Made by a program: the position numbers and the translations under genes. A model generated the notes under the pieces. It searched no databases. It saw nothing but the letters and a program-made list of their open reading frames with translations, and was not told the DNA's origin. From assembly GCA_023404345.1 (NCBI GenBank), contig JAEYCB010000003.1, positions 65,419 through 129,418 on the forward strand: DNA of 64,000 nt, written 5' to 3'. Within the stretch, counting starts at the first letter, position 1. Every line of letters begins with the position of its first letter. This DNA is from Bacillota bacterium (GTDB lineage Bacteria > Bacillota > Clostridia > Christensenellales > Aristaeellaceae). Shown here piece by piece: positions 24,624-32,026 of the stretch.

Positions 24624-24671
24624 GATGGTCCTTCCTCCCCGATAAGATTGATGATTTTTTAACCAGCGCGT

Positions 24672-24700
24672 AGTATAGCACGTTTCTCTTTGGGAGGCAA
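24672..24700 (-). promoter_or_regulatory. Promoter of the secreted flavoprotein reductase
   Basis: On the minus strand, TTGCCT (24700-24695) and TATACT (24677-24672) are spaced by exactly 17 bases, 49 bases before the ATG. Confidence 0.6.
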
Positions 24701-24834
24701 GGGGCATTTATCCTCTATTTCAATTCACATCAAAACTGGCATACCGCATGAAAAGCCATTTTAATATGAAAAAAGACGATTTCATAACAAACCCTTCCCG
24801 CCTTCTCCCATGTGCAACTTTTTCCATCCAGGAA

Positions 24835-24863
24835 TTGCAATTCCCGCCTTAGCATGCTAAACT
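24835..24863 (+). promoter_or_regulatory. Promoter of the esterase / ATP-grasp operon
   Basis: TTGCAA (24835-24840) and TAAACT (24858-24863) are spaced by 17 bases. A short GGCC-TTTCAA-GGCC hairpin lies in the leader, about 30 bases before the ribosome site AAGGAG. Confidence 0.55.
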
Positions 24864-24917
24864 AATGCACAGGCCTTTCAAGGCCGTGCCATTTTAATAA
24901 GGAGATGATCCCTCTCC

Positions 24918-25679
24918 ATGGTGGAAAAATGGAGCATCCCTTACCCCGCCCATACGGGGGTGGAACCTCGAAACGTATATGTGTATCTGCCCGACGGTGC
25001 GGATGGACGTGAACGGTTTCCTGTATTATATATGTTCGACGGTCACAACGTTTTTTTTGATGAGGACGCCACCTACGGCACCTCCTGGGGGATGGGCGCC
25101 TACATGGAGGAAACGGATACCCGCATGATGATCGTGGCCGTGGAGTGCAACCACAGTCCGGACAATGGCCGCCTTTCGGAATACTCCCCCTTCACCTTTG
25201 AGGACCCGCATCTAGGCCACGTAACGGGCCGGGGGCGGGAGACAATGGAATGGTTCACCCAGGAACTCAAGCCCCTGATCGACCGGCGCTATCCCACGCG
25301 TCCCAGCCGTACTCATACCTTTATCGCCGGCAGCTCGATGGGCGGACTGATGAGCCTGTATGCGGTGCTATGCTACAATCAGGTCTTTTCGCGTGCGGCG
25401 GCACTGTCACCCTCGCTGTGGGTGGCTCCCAAAAAGCTGGGCCAGATGATCGACGAGGCCGCCGTCCGGCCCGGCACGGTGGTCTACATGGATTACGGTG
25501 CAAAGGAGATGCGCTCGCGCAGGCACATGCGGCGCACCTTTGCCTCCGTGAGCGGACGGCTGATCGAAAAGCGCGTGTTTTTGACCAGCCGCATCGTTCC
25601 TCACGGTGAGCACTGCGAAGCGAGCTGGTCGCGTCAGATTCCCTTCTTTATCAACACACTGCTCTACGAGCAGCCCTGA
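24918..25679 (+). CDS. Alpha/beta-hydrolase esterase, Fes/esterase-D-like
   Basis: A 253-residue cytosolic hydrolase. The nucleophile elbow is AGSSMGG (Ser140), the oxyanion strand is VLYMFDGHNVFF, and a C-terminal HGEH around residue 229 can supply the catalytic His. This is the esterase family that includes enterochelin esterase and feruloyl esterases. It heads a three-gene operon with a second hydrolase (gap 15 bases) and an ATP-grasp ligase. The partners point to a small-molecule or peptide-ester pathway rather than to polymer breakdown. ATG with AAGGAG 8-10 bases upstream. Substrate unknown. Confidence 0.82.
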   Translation: MVEKWSIPYPAHTGVEPRNVYVYLPDGADGRERFPVLYMFDGHNVFFDEDATYGTSWGMGAYMEETDTRMMIVAVECNHSPDNGRLSEYSPFTFEDPHLGHVTGRGRETMEWFTQELKPLIDRRYPTRPSRTHTFIAGSSMGGLMSLYAVLCYNQVFSRAAALSPSLWVAPKKLGQMIDEAAVRPGTVVYMDYGAKEMRSRRHMRRTFASVSGRLIEKRVFLTSRIVPHGEHCEASWSRQIPFFINTLLYEQP

Positions 25680-25694
25680 AAGAGGTGCCTGCCA

Positions 25695-26447
25695 ATGCAG
25701 ACAGAGTATTACCGGCAGTACAGCCCTTCCCTGGGGCGCGATATGGAAGTAAAACGCTACGGTCATGCCGGCCGGCCGGTGCTGTTTATCCCCTGTCAGG
25801 ACGGCCGCTTCTACGACTTTGAAAACTTCCACATGACCGACGCCTGGGCTCCGTGGATCGACTCCGGCCGCGCGATGGTCTTTTCCATCGACACCATTGA
25901 CAGTGAAACCTGGTCCGACAAGGGCGGCGACCCATACTGGCGCATCCGCCGCCACGAGCAGTGGATGGCCTTCATCACCCGCGAAATCGTTCCCTTTATC
26001 CGTAGCGAGACCAACCGCCTCAACGGCTGGGAGGGATATCCCGGCATCATTGCCTTCGGGTGCAGCCTGGGCGCGCTGCACGCGGCCAACCTGTTTTTCC
26101 GCTTCCCGGACCTCTTTGACGGGCTGCTTGCCCTCAGCGGCATTTACACCGCCTCCTACGGCTTTGACGGCTACATGGACGAGGAAGTCTACCGCAACTC
26201 ACCCGTCGATTACCTGGCCGGGATGCCGTCAGATCACCCCTATATCCAGCGCTACAATCAAAGCCGCGGTATCCTGTGCGTAGGCCAGGGCCCCTGGGAG
26301 ATCCCGGAAACCACCCTGCGCCTGCGGGACATCTTCGCCCAAAAGGACATTCACGTCTGGGTGGACGTATGGGGATACGACTGCGCGCACGATTGGGACT
26401 GGTGGTACAAGCAGGTGGCTTACTTCGTACCCTTCCTGCTGGACTAA
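25695..26447 (+). CDS. Alpha/beta-hydrolase esterase, second of the pair
   Basis: A 250-residue hydrolase related in fold but not closely in sequence to the preceding gene. The nucleophile elbow is FGCSLGA (Ser124) and the likely catalytic His is in CAHDWDWW near the C-terminus. Proteins of this type are annotated as YbbA-like esterases. AGAGGTG precedes the ATG. The gene lies between the other esterase and the ATP-grasp gene in one operon. Two different hydrolases with one ligase may act on, or protect and release, the same product. Confidence 0.78.
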   Translation: MQTEYYRQYSPSLGRDMEVKRYGHAGRPVLFIPCQDGRFYDFENFHMTDAWAPWIDSGRAMVFSIDTIDSETWSDKGGDPYWRIRRHEQWMAFITREIVPFIRSETNRLNGWEGYPGIIAFGCSLGALHAANLFFRFPDLFDGLLALSGIYTASYGFDGYMDEEVYRNSPVDYLAGMPSDHPYIQRYNQSRGILCVGQGPWEIPETTLRLRDIFAQKDIHVWVDVWGYDCAHDWDWWYKQVAYFVPFLLD

Positions 26448-26491
26448 TCCATGATTCGCCGCCGCGCCACACGAAAGGAGCCGGTCTTCCG

Positions 26492-27688
26492 ATGAAAAAT
26501 TTTGTCTTTCTTTCCCCCAATTTTCCAACCAACTACTGGCGGTTCTGCCGGGAACTGAAAAACAACGGTCTCAACGTGCTTGGCATCGGCGATCAGCCCT
26601 ACGACGAGCTTTCTCCCCAGCTCAAGGACAGCCTGAATGAGTATTACAAGGTGTCCAGCCTGGAAAACTACGACGAAGTGTATCGCGCGGTGGCCTTCTT
26701 CATCCACCGCTACGGGCGCATCGACTGGCTGGAGAGCAACAACGAATACTGGCTGGAGCGCGACGCCCGGCTTCGCACGGATTTCCACATCGAAAGCGGC
26801 TTCCAGGCGCAGGACATGGAGCGCATCAAGTACAAGTCCCACATGAAGGAATACTACCAGAAGGCTGGCATCCCTGTGGCGCGCTATCACATCGTGGACG
26901 ATTTCGACGGCTGCCGCGCCTTTATTGAAAGGGTAGGGTATCCTGTGGTGGTCAAGCCGGACAACGGCGTGGGTGCGGCCCATACCTTCAAGCTGACGGA
27001 CGAAGGCGGCCTTCACTGGTTTCTGGACACGCAGCGCGAGCCGGGTGTGCGCTACATCATGGAGGAGTTCATCTACGCCGAGGTCAACAGCTATGACGCC
27101 ATCATTGATTCCCATGGCGAGCCCATGTTTGAAACCGGCAACGTAACGCCCTTTTCCATCATGGACATCGTGAACGAAAATGACAACTCCATCTACTACA
27201 TCGTGCGCGACCTGGCCGACGATGTACGCGCCGCGGGCCGCGCCACGGTCAAGAGCTTCGGGGTGAAGAGCCGTTTCGTTCACTTCGAATTCTTCCGGCT
27301 GACGCAGGATCAGCCCGGCATGGGCCAGAAGGGTGACGTGGTTGCCCTGGAGGTCAACATGCGCCCCTGCGGCGGCTTCTCGCCCGACATGATGAACTAT
27401 GCCAACAGCACCGACGTCTACAAGATATGGGCTGACATGATCGCCTTTGACCGCTCCACTCTTCCTTCTGGGCAGCACTATTTCTGTGCCTTTGCCGGTC
27501 GGCGCGACGGAAAGCCTTTCGCACTCAACCACGACGAGCTGCTCCGGCGCTACGGCACGCAGCTGCGCATGGTGGAGCGCATTCCGGACGCGCTCTCCGG
27601 CGCAATGGGCAACCAGATGTATGTGTCCGTATTTCCGACCCAGGAAGAGACGGACGCCTTTTACGCAGATGTACTGCGGGAAAACTGA
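26492..27688 (+). CDS. ATP-grasp ligase, carboxylate-amine/thiol type
   Basis: A 398-residue ATP-grasp enzyme. An N-terminal Rossmann-like domain (1 to about 110) is followed by the ATP-grasp fold: Lys155 in VVVKPDNGVG binds phosphate, MEEF (190-193) lies in the adenine-binding hinge, and Glu287/Asn289 in LEVNMRPCGG bind metal. Such enzymes activate a carboxylate as acyl phosphate and couple it to an amine or thiol. The start at 26492 is supported by AAAGGAG about 10 bases upstream; a longer in-frame ORF begins inside the esterase gene. It is the last gene of the operon and is followed by a strong terminator. Product unknown; an amino-acid ligase is plausible. Confidence 0.88.
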   Translation: MKNFVFLSPNFPTNYWRFCRELKNNGLNVLGIGDQPYDELSPQLKDSLNEYYKVSSLENYDEVYRAVAFFIHRYGRIDWLESNNEYWLERDARLRTDFHIESGFQAQDMERIKYKSHMKEYYQKAGIPVARYHIVDDFDGCRAFIERVGYPVVVKPDNGVGAAHTFKLTDEGGLHWFLDTQREPGVRYIMEEFIYAEVNSYDAIIDSHGEPMFETGNVTPFSIMDIVNENDNSIYYIVRDLADDVRAAGRATVKSFGVKSRFVHFEFFRLTQDQPGMGQKGDVVALEVNMRPCGGFSPDMMNYANSTDVYKIWADMIAFDRSTLPSGQHYFCAFAGRRDGKPFALNHDELLRRYGTQLRMVERIPDALSGAMGNQMYVSVFPTQEETDAFYADVLREN

Positions 27689-27785
27689 AGCGCTTTACGC
27701 ATCATGCGGCATTTTTTACCTTCGTCCGGCGCAGGTCGGATATGGCTATCCTGTGTTTTTGGGGTAAACAAATCTTTCCGGCGGT

Positions 27786-27817
27786 GCGCCCGGCTAATGC
27801 CGGGCGCTGTTTTTTTC
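27786..27817 (+). terminator. Intrinsic terminator of the esterase / ATP-grasp operon
   Basis: A perfect 9-bp stem (27786-27794 with 27799-27807) and TAAT loop are followed by TGTTTTTTT. Confidence 0.9.
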
Positions 27818-27956
27818 CAAAGTCGCCATTGACTTGGCATGTCCCAAATCTTTCCGCCGCATAATCACCCCTCCAAATTCCATACTAGGGATGCAAAGAC
27901 AAACGGCAAAGCAATGCGGCAAAAGCGTTGCACCGCCGTCAAGGAGGATGGGAACA

Positions 27957-28166
27957 TTGCGGGCAACGGGAATTGTGCGCAGAATTGACGAGCTTGGGCG
28001 CGTGGTTATTCCCAAGGAAATCAGACGGACGCTTCGTATTCGGGAGGGCGACCGGTTACTGACAACATGGAAACCGTGGGAGCGGTTTTGCGCGGCCATG
28101 GACGATCTGGGAAAGCGGGCGGGATGGGATGAGGGGAGAAAGGGCGGCTCGGAAGGCGTAGGATGA
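27957..28166 (+). CDS. SpoVT/AbrB-domain fragment, truncated or diverged
   Basis: A 69-residue reading frame starting at TTG. The first ~32 residues match the swapped-hairpin DNA-binding domain of SpoVT/AbrB almost perfectly (RATGIVRRIDELGRVVIPKE then IRRTLRIREGD). After REGD, where the family continues PLEIF, the sequence becomes unrelated and Gly/Trp-rich, so the gene is broken just inside the domain. TTG is chosen because AAGGAGG lies 9 bases upstream; an ATG at 27948 touches that site directly. It may be a remnant of a transition-state or sporulation regulator. Not known to be expressed. Confidence 0.6.
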   Translation: MRATGIVRRIDELGRVVIPKEIRRTLRIREGDRLLTTWKPWERFCAAMDDLGKRAGWDEGRKGGSEGVG

Positions 28167-28206
28167 GGGGACGTAATGGGGCTTTCGATGTGAGGAGGAT
28201 CAAAAT

Positions 28207-28234
28207 ACGCGCTGCCGTACGGCAGCGCGTGTTT
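28207..28234 (+). terminator. Palindromic terminator-like hairpin
   Basis: A perfect inverted repeat at 28207-28230 (12 bp per arm, no true loop) is followed by GTTTTG. It lies 40 bases after the AbrB-domain fragment. Confidence 0.7.
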
Positions 28235-28639
28235 TGAATGGAGGCCCTTGAAGCCGGTCGTGTGGGTAAATCCTCGTCCCCTTCGATGCAGCCCCCTTAA
28301 AACGAAGAAAAAGCTCAAAATTCGCCCCGAGAATGTACAACATTTCTAATGCTGGAGTGTAGCCAAGTACAGCAGCGGTTTGCAAACAGGGGTAGAGCCT
28401 AACGGGAGGCTTGTGCTGGTAAGGTGCGATTTGGGAGGGTTATGAGGAGCAGGAGTGCAGATGAAAGGTTGGACAAGGCATACCTATGCTTGTAGGGGCT
28501 GCACCGTCCAAAAACAACTTGATTCGCTTGCGATTATCTAATAGATATAGTTAACCGGCCCTCTGCTAAAATCATCCAGCAAGTTTTTTCATAGTTATAC
28601 TGTCTAACAAACGGGGTACAGTTCAATTCTATTGCTGGT
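28235..28639. other. Gene-poor stretch, no function recognised
   Basis: No frame with a ribosome site or known motif was found. A minus-strand frame of about 60 codons at 28200-28385 overlaps the hairpin and is not convincing. Confidence 0.4.
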
Positions 28640-28933
28640 TCTACTGCCAATATTAGCATTTGATTGGATTCTGAACTGAAAGCGCAAGCCGATACGTTGT
28701 TTGCCGAACTCGACAAGAACCTGTCCACCGCGTTTAACATTTTTGTCTGGCACTCCCTTCGGAAGGAGGGATTCCTTTTGAAATCAACCTGCGTCAGCCG
28801 AACAAAGAAACGCTTGCGGCTATGCTGGAGGCAGAAAGGATTGTACAAGGACCCTTCTGTAAAAGGAAACACCGATATAGATGAGTTGTTTGTAGATTTG
28901 AAGAAATGTTCCAGGGAAAATATGGGATGTTAA
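28640..28933 (+). pseudogene. Decayed dinJ/relB-type antitoxin gene
   Basis: Reading across frames recovers a DinJ/RelB antitoxin: an N-terminal ribbon NISI*LDSELKAQADTLF with an in-frame stop where the family has RMD/RID, then ELDKNLSTAFNIF, then GGIPFEINLRQPNKETLAAM in a second frame, then KDPSVKGNTDIDELFVDLKK back in the first. So there is one stop and at least two compensating frameshifts. It lies directly upstream of a yafQ relic in the normal antitoxin-toxin order. The operator-binding antitoxin would have neutralised the toxin, but this copy is dead. Confidence 0.8.
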
Positions 28934-29197
28934 GTTCGCTACACAATTTGAAAAGGACTATAGTCGGCAATCAAGCGTGGCTTAAAAATCGAATTGCTGG
29001 AACGTGTCGTCGAACTCCTGTCTGGAGAGAAACACTGCCGGAGAAGGACAAGGATTGCGCACTTTCTAGCAACTGAGTCGGACACTAAAAATGCCACACT
29101 CTACCTGACTGGCTCTTGATCTGCCGGATTGAGGATGACGTCTTGGTACTGACCCTAACCCATATAGAAACCCATAGTGATTGGTCCGGAAAGTAAT
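28921..29197 (+). pseudogene. Decayed yafQ-type toxin gene
   Basis: Frames can be joined to a YafQ/RelE mRNA interferase: DVKFATQFEKDYSRQ, then GLKIELLERVVELLSGEK, then LPEKDKDCALSSN, then KCHTLPDWLLICRIEDDVLV and LTLTHIETHSDWSGK. At least three frameshifts and several stops interrupt it. The C-terminal catalytic region is still recognisable (CHTLPDWLLI, THSD). It follows the antitoxin relic with a slight overlap, as in intact dinJ-yafQ operons. Confidence 0.8.
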
Positions 29198-29982
29198 CAA
29201 TACTAAAAGGTCGTCGTAGTGTTGCATCTACAATAGCCTTTCGAATATGGAACGATTTATGCATTGCAACTTCCCCAGAAATTATGAAATTGGGAATATT
29301 TCAAGCACCCGTGACCCGGAAATGAGGTGCCAAATCGCTTACCTTGCATAGAATTCATTGCGCTTTAAAACTGCTTGGTATGTATCCATCTTTCCTGCGT
29401 TTCAGAGCAAGACATCTGCAACAATGAAGTGGCTACGAGTACCAGATAGCTCGAAATCAGCATTCTACGTTACTGGGTTCTTCTACAACATAGACGGGAT
29501 ATTTTCTAAAGGGAATGGGAACACTCAAAGCAGCAGAAATCGATTAATAATGAAGTGTTACAGGGTAAGCAAATGCGAACACCATTTGCTTAGCCTAAGC
29601 TCGGGGCCGCACTTTCAAGTCTCACCAGGCACACCATTAATAGAATAATCTCCTGATTTTGAAGCAAAACTCATCTAACAGCGTGCCCCAAAAATCCGAG
29701 GATTTTTCTATCTGATGGTATATTCTCCATACAGAATTGTCTAATAGAGAAAAGTTCTGTTACAAAATTCTATCATTTGGGGCAGTTTTCCAACGCGGCA
29801 TTTTCGAAGTCGTCGGGGTTCATCAAACATTGGTGAGCGATGACTTCTAACACTGGAGAGCGAAACAGTGGGATTGCAAGGGTTTCCAACAACAATTCTA
29901 TATATTTTTGAAACCAGGCACCCTCTGCTTGAGACGGTCAAGCTCGCTGGTGCCGTCAAGTATTGAAAAGCATTTTGTTTGC
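29198..29982. other. AT-richer gene-poor stretch
   Basis: No intact gene was found. It holds a 10-bp inverted repeat (29566-29575 with 29583-29592, TAAGCAAATG) and a short AAAAATCC/GGATTTTT hairpin near 29693-29712. On the minus strand at about 29770-29965, two frames join into a protein-like phrase (LDRLKQRVPGFK, then YIELLLETLAIPLFRSPV), which looks like the broken end of an unrecognised gene. Confidence 0.45.
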
Positions 29983-30993
29983 CTACGATTCCCTGTCACG
30001 GACCGAAAAAGCGGTTAGTGAGGTTCGCTCCACCAGACGCGCATCCAAGGTAAGGCACGGGGACGGATGCTTTCCAGCGAGCACATCAAGCAGCGTGCGC
30101 ACGGTCAGCTCGCACTGCTGCTGCATTCGGTTGTCTACAGAGGCCAGCTCAGGCGTAGCACAACGACTGAGAATCGTATTGTTAAAGCCAATCATCGGTA
30201 TCGGAGGCAATCCGGCAGACTGTATCGCCTTTGCCGCCCCGATAGCCAGCGAATCGTCAGCCGAAAGCACAGCATTGAATGATACATGGTCCAGCAGCTG
30301 TCGCACTGTTTCCACCGTCTGCCCGAAGGAAGAGCCGCCCTCGTTGTGAATCTGGATTTCCATGGGGTCTGACCGGGTATATAGCGCCATACCTTCCCGG
30401 TATCCGTCCAGTTTCATGTGGCCGCTATAAGTTTCCGAATCATACAAGTATAGTATGCGATCATGTCCCATTTCCGCCAGACGGCGCACCATCTTGCAAG
30501 CGGCTCTTTTTTCATCGCACAGGGTACAAAACAGGTTGTCGCCTTCGATGCGCCCGTTAAGCAGAAACACTGGTATATGCCGGGCTGCATAGCAAAAGTC
30601 CTCCTGTTCCTGCTTCGTGCAGCTGCAGCCGATCACCACGGCTGCATCTACCTGCCGGTTGATGAGCGATACAAAATAAGCCCGCTTGGATTCATCGTTG
30701 CTGGCGGCGTCAATCAATAGAATTTCAAATCCGTTGGCGCGTAGCAGGCGGCTCAGCTCTGCCACGGGATAGGCATGGTTTCCGTCCGATATCACCGGGC
30801 AGATGATGCCGATGGTGTGACTGTGCTTGGTGTTTAGGCTGTGAGCCAGCGCGTTGGGGATGTATCCCTCTCGAATGATCACTTCCTCCACCCGCTTGCG
30901 AACCGCCTCACTGACGGGGCCGGAGCGGTTGAGCACGCGTGATACCGTGGCGGTTGATACGCCAGCCATGCACGCCACATCATAAATGTTCAT
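29983..30993 (-). CDS. LacI-family transcriptional repressor
   Basis: A 336-residue LacI/GalR protein: an N-terminal helix-turn-helix (residues 3-24, YDVACMAGVSTATVSRVLN), hinge helix ALAHSLNTK, and a periplasmic-binding-protein-like effector domain (about 60-330, from HTIGIICPVISD). It is divergent from the bicupin genes. Two matching 14-bp operators lie between the genes, one inside its own promoter and one downstream of the bicupin promoter, so it should repress both until a sugar-like effector binds. GGAGGAG lies 5-9 bases before the ATG. The C-terminus is normal length. Confidence 0.93.
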   Translation of the reverse strand: MNIYDVACMAGVSTATVSRVLNRSGPVSEAVRKRVEEVIIREGYIPNALAHSLNTKHSHTIGIICPVISDGNHAYPVAELSRLLRANGFEILLIDAASNDESKRAYFVSLINRQVDAAVVIGCSCTKQEQEDFCYAARHIPVFLLNGRIEGDNLFCTLCDEKRAACKMVRRLAEMGHDRILYLYDSETYSGHMKLDGYREGMALYTRSDPMEIQIHNEGGSSFGQTVETVRQLLDHVSFNAVLSADDSLAIGAAKAIQSAGLPPIPMIGFNNTILSRCATPELASVDNRMQQQCELTVRTLLDVLAGKHPSPCLTLDARLVERTSLTAFSVRDRES

Positions 30994-31020
30994 GTTTGCT
31001 CCTCCTTCCGCTTTCCAGAA

Positions 31021-31049
31021 GTGTAAGCGATTTCACCACTTCTTGTCAA
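31021..31049 (-). promoter_or_regulatory. lacI promoter with overlapping LacI-type operator
   Basis: On the minus strand, TTGACA (31049-31044) and TTACAC (31026-31021) are spaced by 17 bases. The sequence between and over them, TGAAATCGCTTACA (31035-31022), matches the operator in the bicupin promoter in 12 of 14 positions. A repressor bound here would block RNA polymerase, which predicts autorepression. Confidence 0.7.
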
Positions 31050-31127
31050 GCACCAAGATGCACAGTGGACGATTTTGAGGTTCAAAGAGGCTAATATTGC
31101 ACTCTTTCGCTTTCTGCATTAAACAAA

Positions 31128-31185
31128 TTGACAATTTTCCCGCCAGCATGACATAATAAACGCGAAAAAGTTGAAACCGGTTACA
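31128..31185 (+). promoter_or_regulatory. Bicupin operon promoter and LacI-type operator
   Basis: TTGACA (31128-31133) and CATAAT (31152-31157) are spaced by 18 bases. The near-palindrome TGAAACCGGTTACA (31172-31185, 12 of 14 symmetric, CCGG centre) starts about 8 bases past the likely start of transcription. That is a classical LacI/GalR operator position for roadblock repression. Confidence 0.8.
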
Positions 31186-31231
31186 CAGTGCCGGCATCGT
31201 TCAAAATCGATTAACAGGGAGGATCAACGAA

Positions 31232-31996
31232 ATGGAAAAATTCTACATTTCCCGCAATGAGGATGTCAAAAAGGAATTTGACGCCAACGGTTTCTCCTGT
31301 ACCGAACTGCTGCCCGGTACATACGAGGGAGGAATTCGCAACTACAAGTGCTTCCTTAAGCCCGGATGTGAGATCTCTCCCACGCTGTACGCTGACAAGA
31401 CCGTTCTGTTCTTCTTTGGTCAGGGGGGCGGTTACATCCGCGACGCAGAAGCAGCCTACAACATCACCGAGCTTAGCTTCTATGCCCCCAAGTTTGACCA
31501 ATGCCCCTATACCATTCATGCGGTTGATGAAATGGAATTTGTGATGAGCATTGTTGACCTGAACGAATGGGACCGCAAAATCATCGCTGAAAACCACATC
31601 TACCTGCCCTTCTTCCGTAAGCACAGCGACTGCACCCGCTATGTTCAGGACTGCAAAGGCCCCAACACAGAGGCACGCAACGTGCTGGGCTGCAAGCAGC
31701 TGGGCCGCATCATGGTGGGCACCACCCGTGCCGTAGGCGAGGGCACCACGGAAGAAGGTCATCCCGCAGTGCATCAGTGGAATTATTGTGTAGGCGCTTC
31801 GGACTTCCATATTTCTGTAGATCATTGCGAGCCCCTGCCCCATAAGGCAGGAGAGTGGAGCTTTATCCCCGCGGGCCCTGATCATGACCTGGTAGCTGAC
31901 CCCGGTAAGGAGGTATTTTACGTCTGGTACGAGCATTTTGCTCGTGAAAAGGATTTTGACGTCAAGGTGCTTCCCGGACAGAAGCTGCCTGAATAA
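31232..31996 (+). CDS. Single-copy bicupin protein, putative sugar-modifying enzyme
   Basis: A 254-residue cytosolic protein with two cupin-like halves. The N-terminal half (about 1-110) has NYKCFLKPGC and FYAPKFDQCPYTIHA but no clear metal ligands. The C-terminal half (about 135-245) has a signature QDCKGPNT (139-146), then GHPAVHQWNY (His177, His181) and EWSFIPAGPDHDL (His218), which fit cupin motifs 1 and 2 with a His-rich metal site. Bicupins of this general shape include uronate isomerases and (S)-ureidoglycine aminohydrolases, but I cannot place this one in a named family. It is first in a LacI-controlled operon and about 30 bases ahead of a gene that is a fused double copy of itself. 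GGGAGG precedes the ATG. Confidence 0.75.
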   Translation: MEKFYISRNEDVKKEFDANGFSCTELLPGTYEGGIRNYKCFLKPGCEISPTLYADKTVLFFFGQGGGYIRDAEAAYNITELSFYAPKFDQCPYTIHAVDEMEFVMSIVDLNEWDRKIIAENHIYLPFFRKHSDCTRYVQDCKGPNTEARNVLGCKQLGRIMVGTTRAVGEGTTEEGHPAVHQWNYCVGASDFHISVDHCEPLPHKAGEWSFIPAGPDHDLVADPGKEVFYVWYEHFAREKDFDVKVLPGQKLPE

Positions 31997-32026
31997 CAGC
32001 GGCTCGAAAATAGGAGGAATTGAAAC

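Noticed and set aside
22833..24662. 609-codon open frame on the plus strand
   Set aside because: It is the antisense shadow of the secreted reductase gene, low-complexity Gly/His-rich, with no domain; long shadows are expected at this GC content.
28200..28385. Minus-strand small frame of about 60 codons
   Set aside because: It runs through a perfect terminator palindrome, has no ribosome site, and no family match from memory.
28235..29982. CRISPR array or group II intron in the gene-poor zone
   Set aside because: No regularly spaced repeats and no reverse-transcriptase motifs were seen in any frame.
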